A program made the translations under genes and the position numbers. A stretch of DNA of 64,000 nt from Robinsoniella peoriensis. GTDB lineage: Bacteria > Bacillota > Clostridia > Lachnospirales > Lachnospiraceae. The notes under the pieces were generated by a model. The model did not search any database. It was given only the letters and a program-made list of their open reading frames with translations, and had not been told where the DNA came from. The DNA is taken from NCBI RefSeq assembly GCF_000797495.1, contig NZ_JTGN01000005.1, positions 62,001-126,000 on the forward strand, in the 5' to 3' direction. Every line of letters starts with the position of its first letter. Position 1 is the stretch's first letter. Of the stretch, positions 26,528 to 34,806 are shown in pieces.

Positions 26528-26570
26528 AAATAGAAAAGCAGAAATTTTTATAAATGATATAGGTAAGATT

Positions 26571-26597
26571 GGGCATGACGGGAGTCGTGCCCTTTTT
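26571..26597 (+). terminator. Terminator after the glycosidase
   Basis: GGGCATGA at 26571-26578 pairs with TCGTGCCC at 26585-26592, followed by five T. It separates the transporter-glycosidase operon from the isomerase operon. Confidence 0.8.
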
Positions 26598-26832
26598 GCT
26601 GTGGATAAAAGCTAAATATAAGAGTTACGGAATTTTATATAAATAATAATTCAGTTCGTTTATATAAAAAATTATAGTAAAATTTATATGAATATTTATA
26701 GCGATTCGCCATATTTGATGTAAAAAGCGTATTACTACTAATATAAAAGATGTTTTTCACAAATTAAGTACTGCAAAATTAGAGGAAAACAACAAAAATT
26801 AAATATAAGAATAAAATTTTATATAAAAATAC

Positions 26833-26860
26833 TTGAATTATTTACATAAACGTTTATAAT
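26833..26860 (+). promoter_or_regulatory. Promoter with LacI-type operator before the isomerase gene
   Basis: TTGAAT at 26833-26838 and TATAAT at 26855-26860 (16-nt spacer). The perfect palindrome ATAAACGTTTAT at 26846-26857 has a central CG like LacI-family operators and overlaps the -10 element, an ideal place for repression. The 270 nt upstream (26598-26832) is very AT-rich and otherwise shows no feature. Confidence 0.6.
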
Positions 26861-26930
26861 ATAAGTATAGAAAAAGATAAATACAAAGTAAATAAATGAA
26901 ACATGAAAAATCAAATTGGAGGTAAGGATT

Positions 26931-28331
26931 ATGGCACATATCAAATTAGGTTATGCACCTACCAGAAGGAGTATTTTCAGTGCTCCGGACGCAATCAAAT
27001 ACAGAGGTCTTACAGCTGACCGGTTGAAGGAACTGGGCGTAGACTTTGTGGATATTACAGATATCAACGAAGAAGGACTTCTTTATAATGATGAAGATAT
27101 GCTGAAAATTGCTGAGAAATTCAAAACAGAGAAGATTGACGGTTTATTCCTTCCGCATTGCAATTTCGGTACGGAATATGAATGTGCAAGACTGGCTAAA
27201 GAGTTAAACGTACCTGTTTTATTATGGGGACCGCTGGATGAAAGACCAGATGAAAATGGTGTTCGTCTGCGTGATACCCAGTGCGGATTATTTGCAACCG
27301 GCAAGGTTTTAAGAAGATTCCAGATTCCATTTACCTATATGACCAACTGCAGATTAAATGATCCGGTTTTTGAGCGTGGCTTAAAGGATTTCATGGCTGT
27401 CTGTAATGTAGTAAAAACATTTAAGAAAATCCGTATCTTACAGATTTCCACAAGACCTTTTGATTTCTGGACGACGATGTGTAATGAAGGCGAACTTCTG
27501 GAGAAGTTTAATATTCAGCTTTCCCCGATTCCGATGCCGGAACTGACGCAGGAGATGAAGAAAGTAAAAGCAGAGAAAACTGAAGTAGAGAAGGTAATTG
27601 CTTACATAAAAGAAAATATGGAAATCCAGATCAAAGAGGATGAAGTGGAAAATGTGGCTGCATTGAAAGTAGCTATGAAGAGTCTGGCGACAAAGTACGG
27701 CTGTAATGCGATTGCGATTCAGTGCTGGAACTGCCTGCAGTCAGAAATTGGAATTATGCCTTGTGCCGCCAATGCGTTATTAAATGATGAAGGTATCCCG
27801 GTTGTTTGTGAAACAGACATCCACGGAGCGATTACTTCCTTATTGGTAGAAGCAGCAGGCATGGACGAGACAAGAAGTTTCTTTGCTGACTGGACCATCC
27901 GCCATCCGGATATTGAAAATGGAGAATTGCTGCAGCACTGCGGTCCATGGCCGATTTCCGTTGCAAGAGAAACGCCGAAGCTGACTTATCCGCTGGCATT
28001 TGATCATCCGGGAAGCATTACGGCAGAAGCCAGACACGGAGAAGTTACGCTTGTCAGATTTGATGGAGACAATGGAGAATATTCGATGCTTCTTGGAAAT
28101 GCAAAAGGCGTGGACGGACCAAAGGGTATGGGAACCTATCTCTGGGTAGAAGTGGATAATATTAAGCGCCTGGAGGATAAAATCGTCTGCGGACCTTACA
28201 TCCATCACTGCGTAGGTATTCATAAAAATGTTGTACCTGTATTATATGAAGCATGTAAATACATCAATGTGAAACCGGATTTATATGATCCGATTGAAGA
28301 AGATGTGAAAGCATATTTAAGAGGAGAATGA
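26931..28331 (+). CDS. L-fucose/L-arabinose isomerase-like protein
   Basis: 466 residues related to the FucI/AraA superfamily of metal-dependent aldose-ketose isomerases. There is an N-terminal Rossmann-like region (RSIFSAPDAIKYRGLTADRL, DGLFLPHCNFGTEYECARL, LLWGPLDERP) and a C-terminal half with AIQCWNCLQSEIGIMPC, VVCETDIHGA (candidate metal Glu/Asp) and FDHPGSITAEARHG. Similar to but distinct from true FucI (usually near 590 residues) and AraA (near 500). It starts at 26931 after TTGGAGG. In this cluster the likely job is to convert an aldose to the ketose phosphorylated by the FGGY kinase; D-apiose to D-apulose is the working guess. Confidence 0.8.
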   Translation: MAHIKLGYAPTRRSIFSAPDAIKYRGLTADRLKELGVDFVDITDINEEGLLYNDEDMLKIAEKFKTEKIDGLFLPHCNFGTEYECARLAKELNVPVLLWGPLDERPDENGVRLRDTQCGLFATGKVLRRFQIPFTYMTNCRLNDPVFERGLKDFMAVCNVVKTFKKIRILQISTRPFDFWTTMCNEGELLEKFNIQLSPIPMPELTQEMKKVKAEKTEVEKVIAYIKENMEIQIKEDEVENVAALKVAMKSLATKYGCNAIAIQCWNCLQSEIGIMPCAANALLNDEGIPVVCETDIHGAITSLLVEAAGMDETRSFFADWTIRHPDIENGELLQHCGPWPISVARETPKLTYPLAFDHPGSITAEARHGEVTLVRFDGDNGEYSMLLGNAKGVDGPKGMGTYLWVEVDNIKRLEDKIVCGPYIHHCVGIHKNVVPVLYEACKYINVKPDLYDPIEEDVKAYLRGE

Positions 28332-28335
28332 ATCT

Positions 28336-29166
28336 ATGAAGAATTTAAAAGCATTGTCATTTGAACTGCGAAAAAATGTCCTGGATATGATCTATAAAGC
28401 AAAGACCGGTCATATCGGCGGTGATTTTAGTGTGATGGACGTTTTGGTTACCCTTTATTTTAAGCAGATGAATATTTCTCCTGATAACCAGGATGATGAA
28501 AACAGAGACCGTATTGTTCTCAGTAAAGGTCATTCAGTAGAAGCATATTACAGCGTACTTGCTGCAAAAGGATTCTTTCCTATTGATGAAGTAATTGAGC
28601 AGTTTTCTACCTTTGGGAGCAAATATATCGGACATCCCAATAATAAACTTCCAGGTATTGAGATGAACTCCGGTTCCCTGGGACATGGACTTCCTGTCTG
28701 TGTCGGCATGGCGCTGGCAGGTAAGATGAATCAAAAGGATTACCGCGTTTATACGGTTATGGGCGATGGTGAACTTGCGGAAGGCTCCGTATGGGAAGGT
28801 GCTATGGCAGCAGGACATTATAAATTAGATAACCTTGTTGCAGTGGTCGACAGAAACCGTCTTCAGATTTCCGGAGGTACGGAAGAGGTTATGGCACATG
28901 ATGATCTGGATGCCAGATTTGGCAGCTTTGGATGGCATGTAGTTCATGCAGACGGAAATAATATTGATGCTTTAAATGCAGCATTCGAAGAAGCTAAAAC
29001 GGTCAAAGGAAAACCAACGGTAGTCATTGCAGACACTACAAAGGGCTGTGGCGTTTCCTTTATGGAAAATCAGGCAGCATGGCACCACAAAGTACCAACT
29101 GCAGATGAATACGAAAAAGCAACTATTGAATTAGCAGAGAAAAAGGAGGCGGCTCTTCATGAATAA
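28336..29166 (+). CDS. Transketolase N-terminal subunit
   Basis: 276 residues covering the thiamine-diphosphate-binding half of transketolase: KTGHIGGDFSVMDVLVTLYF, SKGHSVEAYY, LGHGLPVCVGMALAGK, the GDGELAEGSVWEGAMAAGHY motif and VVDRNRLQISG. The matching C-terminal half is the next gene, overlapping by 8 nt, so the enzyme is an alpha2beta2 split transketolase. Two-subunit transketolases in sugar operons often use a special donor; apulose-4-phosphate transketolase is one characterised example. Confidence 0.9.
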   Translation: MKNLKALSFELRKNVLDMIYKAKTGHIGGDFSVMDVLVTLYFKQMNISPDNQDDENRDRIVLSKGHSVEAYYSVLAAKGFFPIDEVIEQFSTFGSKYIGHPNNKLPGIEMNSGSLGHGLPVCVGMALAGKMNQKDYRVYTVMGDGELAEGSVWEGAMAAGHYKLDNLVAVVDRNRLQISGGTEEVMAHDDLDARFGSFGWHVVHADGNNIDALNAAFEEAKTVKGKPTVVIADTTKGCGVSFMENQAAWHHKVPTADEYEKATIELAEKKEAALHE

Positions 29167-30091
29167 GATTCCAAATCGTCAGGCTATATGTGATGTATTA
29201 ATTGAAAAAGCAAACACCGATAAAGATATTGTGGTATTATGCAGTGACTCCAGAGGTTCCGCATCCCTGGCTCCATTTACGAAGGCTCATCCGGATCAGT
29301 TTGTTGAAGTGGGAATCGCAGAGCAGAACCTGGTAAGTATTTCAGCAGGACTTGCAAAGTGCGGCAAGAAACCATTTGCGGCTTCTCCTGCCTGCTTCTT
29401 ATCAACAAGAAGCTTTGAACAGGCTAAAGTAGATGTGGCATACTCTAATACGAATGTGAAATTAATCGGTATCAGCGGCGGGATCAGTTATGGTGCCCTT
29501 GGAATGAGTCATCATTCTGCACAGGATATTGCGGCGCTTGCCAGTGTTCCCAACATGAGAGTTTACCTTCCAAGTGACAGACATCAGACAAAGTGTCTGG
29601 TAGAAGCTTTGCTGCAGGATGAAAAACCGGCATACATCCGTGTCGGCAGAAATGCAGTAGAAGATATCTATGAAGAAGGAAATGTTCCATTTGAAATGGA
29701 TAAAGCAACCGTTGTTACACAAGGTAGTGATCTTGCAATTGTTGCCTGCGGTGAAATGGTAAAACCGGCTGTAGATGCAGCTGCTATGTTAAAAGAAAAA
29801 GGGATTGGGGCAACAGTTCTGGATATGTACTGTGTGAAACCACTGGATAAAGAAGCAGTAGTGAAGGCTGCCGGAAATGCGAAGGCAGTGATCACAATCG
29901 AAGAGCATGCACCCTTTGGAGGTCTGGGATCAATGGTCAGCCAGGCAGTTGCCAGCGAATGCCCGAAAAAAGTCATCAATATGACCCTGCCGGACGCTCC
30001 TGTTATCACCGGTACGTCAAAAGAAGTATTTGATTACTATGGCTTGAATGCAGAGGGGATTGTAAAGAAAGCCCTGGAAATTCTGCAGTAA
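29159..30091 (+). CDS. Transketolase C-terminal subunit
   Basis: 310 residues: pyrimidine-binding domain (VVLCSDSRGSASLAPF, FVEVGIAEQNLVSISAGLAKCGKKPF with the catalytic Glu) and the C-terminal transketolase domain (VLDMYCVKPLDKEAV, ITIEEHAPFGGLGSMVSQ). Overlaps the N-terminal subunit gene by 8 nt, so the two are translationally coupled and made in equal amount. Confidence 0.9.
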   Translation: MNKIPNRQAICDVLIEKANTDKDIVVLCSDSRGSASLAPFTKAHPDQFVEVGIAEQNLVSISAGLAKCGKKPFAASPACFLSTRSFEQAKVDVAYSNTNVKLIGISGGISYGALGMSHHSAQDIAALASVPNMRVYLPSDRHQTKCLVEALLQDEKPAYIRVGRNAVEDIYEEGNVPFEMDKATVVTQGSDLAIVACGEMVKPAVDAAAMLKEKGIGATVLDMYCVKPLDKEAVVKAAGNAKAVITIEEHAPFGGLGSMVSQAVASECPKKVINMTLPDAPVITGTSKEVFDYYGLNAEGIVKKALEILQ

Positions 30092-30182
30092 TTTGTATAT
30101 TGGCAATGAAGAAATAGAATGTTATAAAAAACTGTATTCCCATTTTGCTGAGATGTTGTGCAGTAAATGGGGCATGTGAGGA

Positions 30183-30474
30183 AAGTGTGAAAGAAAAGCA
30201 CTTTCACACTGCTGATTTGGAATAGCACAAGCTGGCTTGCGCTATTCATGGAGATAAGTGTGAAAGAAAAGCACTTTCACACTGCTGATTTGGAATAGCA
30301 CAAGCTGGCTTGCGCTATTCATGGAGATAAGTGTGAAAGAAAATCGCTTTCACACTGCTGATTTGGAATAGCACAAGCTGGCTTGCGCTATTCATGGAGA
30401 TAAGTGTGAAAGAAAATCACTTTCAAACTACTAATTCAGGAATAGTGCAAGCCAGCTTGTGCTATTCAGAGGGT
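30183..30474 (+). repeat. Four tandem 73-bp hairpin repeats
   Basis: Units begin at 30183, 30256, 30329 and 30402, exactly 73 nt apart. The first three are nearly identical; the fourth is diverged. Each holds two hairpins: AGTGTGAAAG with CTTTCACACT, and GAATAGCACAAGC with GCTTGCGCTATTC. In the fourth unit the second stem keeps pairing through G-U wobbles despite base changes. The array fills the gap between the transketolase and the kinase and ends 7 nt before the kinase ATG. Confidence 0.92.
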
Positions 30475-30480
30475 GTAACT

Positions 30481-31965
30481 ATGGCGAAAAAGTATGTTTT
30501 AGGAATAGATCAGAGTACCCAGGGAACGAAAGCATTGCTTTTTGATGAGGAAGGAGCGCTCCTTTACCGGAGTGACCTGCCTCATGAGCAGATTATAAAT
30601 GAAAAAGGCTGGGTATCTCATAATCCGATGGAAATCTATCGGAATACAGTCCAGGCAGTTAAGAACCTGCTGGAAGAGAATAAGATTGATAAGAATAAAA
30701 TTGAAGTTATCGGCATCAGTAACCAGAGGGAAACAGCACTGGTTTGGGAAAAAGAAAGCGGTCAACCGGTTGCAGATGCCGTTGTCTGGCAGTGTGCAAG
30801 AGGGGAAGCTATCTGTAATCAGATAGAAGAGAAAGGCTGCGGTGAAATGATCCGTTTACATACGGGATTGCAGCTGTCTCCCTATTTTTCAGCGGGAAAG
30901 ATTGCATGGGTATTACAGAATATTCCGGGAGCCCGAGAAAAGGCTGATCGTGGTGAACTTTGCTGCGGTACAATCGACAGCTGGCTGGTCTATAAACTGA
31001 CCGGACATAAAATATTCCGTACGGATTATTCCAATGCCAGCAGAACCCAGATGTTTAATATCAGTACATTGACCTGGGACGAAGAAGTGTGCGGTTTATT
31101 TGGTATACCAGTGAAATGTCTGGCTGAAGTGACTGATTCTAATGGCTATTACGGAGAAACGGATTTCGAAGGATATTTTGATCACCCGGTAGCGATACGT
31201 GGTGTTATGGGAGATTCCCATGGTGCGTTATTTGGACAGGGATGTCTGGAAAAAGGCATGATAAAAACCACATACGGTACCGGATCTTCGGTGATGATGA
31301 ATATCGGAGAAGAGCCGGTACTGAGTAAAAAAGTAGTAACTTCTCTGGCATGGAGTATGGATGGTAAAGTGAACTATGTACTGGAAGGGAATATAAACTA
31401 TACCGGTGCAGTGATCACCTGGCTGAAGGAAGATTTAAAGCTGATTCAGTCTGCAAAGGATACAGAAGAACTGGCCAGAATGGCAAATCCGGAGGATCAT
31501 ACTTATCTGGTACCTGCATTTTCAGGATTATCCGCACCTTACTGGGACGGCAAGGCAGCTGCAATGATCAGCGGTATTACCAGAACGACAGGCCAGGCTG
31601 AAATTGTGCGTGCAGGACTGGAATGTATCGCATACCAGATTACGGACGTGGTCCGTGCCATGGGTGATGAATCCGGAATTGAGATTGGCGAACTCAGGGT
31701 AGACGGAGGTCCCACAAAAAATGGCTATTTAATGCAGTTCCAAAGCGATATGCTGGGAATCGGAGTACAGGTACCCGACCAGGAGGAACTGTCAGGAATC
31801 GGCGCGGCATACGCCGCAGGAATCGCCGTAGGAATGTATGACAAAAATCAGATCTTCGACGGAATGAAGCGGACTAAGTTCACACCTCAAATGGCTAAAG
31901 CGATGCAAAAAGCCAAGTACGAGGGGTGGATAAATGCCGTTAAGATGGTGTTGACTGAAAAGTAG
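30481..31965 (+). CDS. FGGY-family carbohydrate kinase
   Basis: 494 residues of the FGGY kinase family (xylulokinase, glycerol kinase, apulose kinase and others): N-terminal YVLGIDQSTQGTKALLFD phosphate loop, ISNQRETALVWE, the DSHGALFGQGC catalytic Asp region, GTGSSVMMN and the C-terminal ELRVDGGPTKNGYLMQFQSDML adenosine motif. ATG at 30481 follows GAGGGTG; an in-frame ATG at 30394 lies inside the repeat array. Its place after an isomerase and split transketolase suggests it phosphorylates the isomerase's ketose product. The repeat array may tune its expression relative to the transketolase. Confidence 0.9.
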   Translation: MAKKYVLGIDQSTQGTKALLFDEEGALLYRSDLPHEQIINEKGWVSHNPMEIYRNTVQAVKNLLEENKIDKNKIEVIGISNQRETALVWEKESGQPVADAVVWQCARGEAICNQIEEKGCGEMIRLHTGLQLSPYFSAGKIAWVLQNIPGAREKADRGELCCGTIDSWLVYKLTGHKIFRTDYSNASRTQMFNISTLTWDEEVCGLFGIPVKCLAEVTDSNGYYGETDFEGYFDHPVAIRGVMGDSHGALFGQGCLEKGMIKTTYGTGSSVMMNIGEEPVLSKKVVTSLAWSMDGKVNYVLEGNINYTGAVITWLKEDLKLIQSAKDTEELARMANPEDHTYLVPAFSGLSAPYWDGKAAAMISGITRTTGQAEIVRAGLECIAYQITDVVRAMGDESGIEIGELRVDGGPTKNGYLMQFQSDMLGIGVQVPDQEELSGIGAAYAAGIAVGMYDKNQIFDGMKRTKFTPQMAKAMQKAKYEGWINAVKMVLTEK

Positions 31966-31992
31966 ACGCTATTTAGATATAGGCTGTGTACG

Positions 31993-32035
31993 AAAGGAGG
32001 AGGAAGCAGGCAATTGTCCGCTTCCTCCTCCTTTT
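31993..32035 (+). terminator. Terminator after the FGGY kinase
   Basis: AAAGGAGGAGGAAGC pairs with GCTTCCTCCTCCTTTT over 15 bp with an 11-nt loop, ending in TTTT. Confidence 0.88.
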
Positions 32036-32125
32036 AAATGTAGTTCCATGAATACCCGCGTGCCGCCAAAAAGTGCTCCGGCAAGGTTAGAAAATGCCCC
32101 TATTTAAGATAAGCAAGACTTCTAA

Positions 32126-33727
32126 TTATTTTCCAAGAATCTCCTTCAAATCTTCTCCCGCATCCCCTGTCGGATGAATATTGAAATTAGCTACCAGATA
32201 TTCCAGTACGTTTGGAGATATAAATGCCGGCAGTGTAGGACCAAGGTAAATATTCTTAATTCCAAGAGATAAGAGTGTCAGCAGGATGCAGACAGCCTTT
32301 TGTTCATACCAGGAAAGCACCAGGGTCAGAGGCAGTTCATTTACATCACAGGAGAAGGCATTTGCAAGTGCAACAGCTACTTTAATGGCGCTGAATGCAT
32401 CGTTGCACTGTCCCATATCCAGGATACGCGGCAGTCCGCCCAGTGTTCCCAGGTCTAAATCGTTAAAACGGAATTTTCCACAGGCAAGAGTGAGGATCAG
32501 GGAATCTGCCGGTGTTTGTTTCACGAAGTCGGTATAGTAGTTTCTGCCCGGTTTTGCCCCGTCACATCCTCCAACAAGGAAGATATGCTTCAAATCACCG
32601 GAGTTCACAGCATTGATTACGGTATCTGCTGCGGCAAGAACGGTATCGTGTCCGAATCCGGTAGTTACCTGTGTACCGCCATTGATTCCGGGAATAGTAA
32701 CTGCTTCGTCATAACCGCCCAGTTCCAGGGCTTTTTTAATAACAGGAGAGAAATCTTTTGTGCCGCCCGCTTCATCAATATGGGCCATGCCAGGGTAGGC
32801 AACTTCAGCCGTTGTAAATACACGGTCCTGGTAACTTTCTTTGGGCGGCATCAGGCAGTTTGTGGTAAACAGTACCGGAGCCGGAATGTCAGCAAATTCT
32901 TTTTGCTGGTTCTGCCATGCTGTACCGAAGTGTCCTTTTAAGTGGGGATAAGCATTTAATTTTGGATAAGCATGTGCAGGCAGCATTTCCCCATGGGTAT
33001 AGATCTGAATGCCCGTGTCCTTTGTCTGTTCCAGCAGCAGTGCAAGATCGTGGAGATCATGACCGGAGATAACAATAAACGGTCCTTTTTCCATAGTAAG
33101 GGAAACTGTTTTTGGGGATGGGGTTCCGTAGGTTTTTGTATTTGCAGTATCTAAAAGCTCCATACATTTCAGGTTGACCTGACCTGTTTCCATTACGAAA
33201 GGCAGAAGTTCTTCCATGGTGTAATCATATCCAACAGCGAAAAGGCCCTTGTAAAAGAACTCATTTACTTGTGTATCCTGGTAGCCCAGTACCATTGCAT
33301 GGTATGCATAAGCTGCCATACCGCGCAGACCGAAGAGGATCAGGGATTTTAAGCTTCGTATGTCCTCCTGGGCATTCCAGAGCATGTCACAATCATAGTC
33401 ATCATTTCTGGAACAGGGAGATCCGCAGGAGCCGCATTTTGGAATTAAAGCATCCTTTTCCTGATGTACCCGGCTGATCAGCTTTTCAATTGCTTCATCA
33501 TCAAAGCTTACATTTGTGAGTGTGGCAAATAATCCTTCAATCATAATGCGGTGGGTGGATGCAGAGGGGGTATTGCCGTCTGTGGCTCTTGCAAGACCAA
33601 TCAGTGCTCCTGTTAACTGGTCCTGAAGTCTGGCTGTACTTTCCTTTTTGCCGCAGACCCCGGATTTTCCTGTACAACCGGTACATCCGGCTGTTTGTTC
33701 ACATTGAAAGCAAAACATTTTGTTCAT
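32126..33727 (-). CDS. hcp: Hydroxylamine reductase (hybrid-cluster protein)
   Basis: 533 residues. The N-terminal Cys motif MFCFQCEQTAGCTGCTGKSG...C binds a 4Fe-4S cluster, and the later CGSCGSPC, TNCLMPP, CGKFRF, GGCDGAKPGR and related residues hold the hybrid 4Fe-2O-2S cluster. Hcp reduces hydroxylamine in vitro and acts as an NO reductase in stress defence. The ATG at 33727 follows GGAGG 8 nt upstream; a longer reading to 33889 runs through the inserted repeat at 33764-33823 and is not real. It lies downstream of a ferredoxin-like gene and opposite a Crp/Fnr regulator. Confidence 0.95.
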   Translation of the reverse strand: MNKMFCFQCEQTAGCTGCTGKSGVCGKKESTARLQDQLTGALIGLARATDGNTPSASTHRIMIEGLFATLTNVSFDDEAIEKLISRVHQEKDALIPKCGSCGSPCSRNDDYDCDMLWNAQEDIRSLKSLILFGLRGMAAYAYHAMVLGYQDTQVNEFFYKGLFAVGYDYTMEELLPFVMETGQVNLKCMELLDTANTKTYGTPSPKTVSLTMEKGPFIVISGHDLHDLALLLEQTKDTGIQIYTHGEMLPAHAYPKLNAYPHLKGHFGTAWQNQQKEFADIPAPVLFTTNCLMPPKESYQDRVFTTAEVAYPGMAHIDEAGGTKDFSPVIKKALELGGYDEAVTIPGINGGTQVTTGFGHDTVLAAADTVINAVNSGDLKHIFLVGGCDGAKPGRNYYTDFVKQTPADSLILTLACGKFRFNDLDLGTLGGLPRILDMGQCNDAFSAIKVAVALANAFSCDVNELPLTLVLSWYEQKAVCILLTLLSLGIKNIYLGPTLPAFISPNVLEYLVANFNIHPTGDAGEDLKEILGK

Positions 33728-33763
33728 AATTAATTCCTCCATATTTTTTAATTTATAATTTAA

Positions 33764-33823
33764 AGAGCGATCTCCCGCAAAGCGGATCAACCATTTAGCT
33801 ACAGCAGTTTTAAGACACGCTCT
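33764..33823. repeat. Short MITE-like element between ferredoxin and hcp genes
   Basis: Sixty bp bounded by AGAGCG and CGCTCT, with the right end AGCAGTTTTAAGACACGCTCT differing by only two bases from the right end of the larger element at 60876-61034. It is probably an internally deleted copy of the same family. It would be in the ferredoxin-hcp transcript. Confidence 0.6.
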
Positions 33824-33875
33824 AAAGTGCTCATGGTAACCTTGAATTACATATAAATGAAAAGGCAAGTCTGAA

Positions 33876-34625
33876 CTAAACAGAGACAAATTCCGATTTC
33901 AGAATTTTACCGTCGATTGAAATAATTACCACCCGGCAGGTTAAATTTTTACCGCTTTGCGCCAGGGCAGTTTTGACTGCATGTTCCATACCTCCGCAGC
34001 AGGGAACTTCCATGCGTACTATGGTAATGCTTTTTAAATCATTTAAACGGATGATTTCTGAGAGCTTTTCGGAATAATCCCCATCATCCAGCTTCGGGCA
34101 GCCAATCAGTGTGATATGATTCTTTATAAAGTCCTGATGAAAACTGCCATAGGAAAATGCAGTACAATCGGCTGCGACTAACAAATCCGCCTGGTCAAAA
34201 TAAGGTGCCTGTACAGGAACCAGTTTGATCTGTACCGGCCATTGGGAGAGCTCGCTTACGACAGGGCTGTCCGTATTTACGGGTGTGTGTCTTTCGTGGC
34301 TGATTGTGTGGGATCTGCTTCCCGGACATCCGCCGTGGTGCCCATGGTGCTGCATAGAAGTATCCGGCTGCGCCAGTGATTTGCGTTTTGCTGCCATGTT
34401 CGCCAAAACGGCTTCTTTATCGTAAGCAGGTGCCTCTCTTTCTTCAAAGGAAATAGCATCCTCGGGACAAGCAGGCAGACAGTCGCCAAGACCATCGCAA
34501 TAATCTTCTCTCAGAAGTACAGCTTTGCCCTTTACAATCCCGATAGCACCTTCGTGGCAGGCATCGGCACAAATACCGCAGCCCGTGCATTTCTCCTCAT
34601 TTATTTTTATAATTTTACGTATCAT
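33876..34625 (-). CDS. 4Fe-4S ferredoxin-domain protein
   Basis: 249 residues. Two N-terminal 4Fe-4S sites: CTGCGICADACHEGA and CDGLGDCLPACPEDA. The second has CxxxxxC in place of CxxCxxC. A His/Gly-rich linker (MQHHGHHGGCPGS, possible metal site) follows, then a C-terminal domain with two further Cys pairs (IGCPKL, VPCCGGMEH). It is regularly found beside hcp in Clostridia and probably supplies electrons to it or assembles its cluster. AGGAGGAAT precedes the ATG. Confidence 0.85.
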   Translation of the reverse strand: MIRKIIKINEEKCTGCGICADACHEGAIGIVKGKAVLLREDYCDGLGDCLPACPEDAISFEEREAPAYDKEAVLANMAAKRKSLAQPDTSMQHHGHHGGCPGSRSHTISHERHTPVNTDSPVVSELSQWPVQIKLVPVQAPYFDQADLLVAADCTAFSYGSFHQDFIKNHITLIGCPKLDDGDYSEKLSEIIRLNDLKSITIVRMEVPCCGGMEHAVKTALAQSGKNLTCRVVIISIDGKILKSEFVSV

Positions 34626-34673
34626 ATAGATTCCTCCTCCTGCATATCACAAGTCTTCTTGCAATATCGCGTA

Positions 34674-34702
34674 AATATATTGTTTATAGCTTGAATTCTC
34701 AA
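34674..34702 (-). promoter_or_regulatory. Promoter of the ferredoxin-hcp operon
   Basis: Minus strand: TTGAGA (34702-34697), 17-nt spacer, TATATT (34679-34674). It lies about 50 nt ahead of the ferredoxin gene and back-to-back with the regulator's promoter. Confidence 0.6.
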
Positions 34703-34723
34703 ACACGTTTTAAGATTTATCCC

Positions 34724-34752
34724 TTGACTTCATGCTCAAATTCTACTATATT
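34724..34752 (+). promoter_or_regulatory. Promoter of the Crp/Fnr regulator
   Basis: TTGACT at 34724-34729, 17-nt spacer, TATATT at 34747-34752. Confidence 0.65.
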
Positions 34753-34767
34753 AAAAAGAAAAGTTCT

Positions 34768-34781
34768 GTTGTAATTACAAC
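34768..34781. promoter_or_regulatory. Perfect palindrome, probable Crp/Fnr-family operator
   Basis: GTTGTAATTACAAC is a perfect 14-bp palindrome just downstream of the regulator's -10 element. Its TTGT...ACAA arms resemble sites of HcpR/Fnr-type regulators. Position suggests self-repression of the regulator, possibly with an effect on the divergent hcp operon. Confidence 0.55.
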
Positions 34782-34806
34782 AAAAATGAAAAAAAGGAAA
34801 AATAAT

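Noticed and set aside
30183..30474. CRISPR array
   Set aside because: The units are contiguous 73-bp copies with no unique spacers, and each carries two hairpins; no cas genes are present.
33728..33889. N-terminal extension of Hcp by 54 residues
   Set aside because: The extra residues are read through an AT-rich leader and the MITE-like repeat, while a GGAGG site and the conserved MxxMFCFQC start are at 33727.
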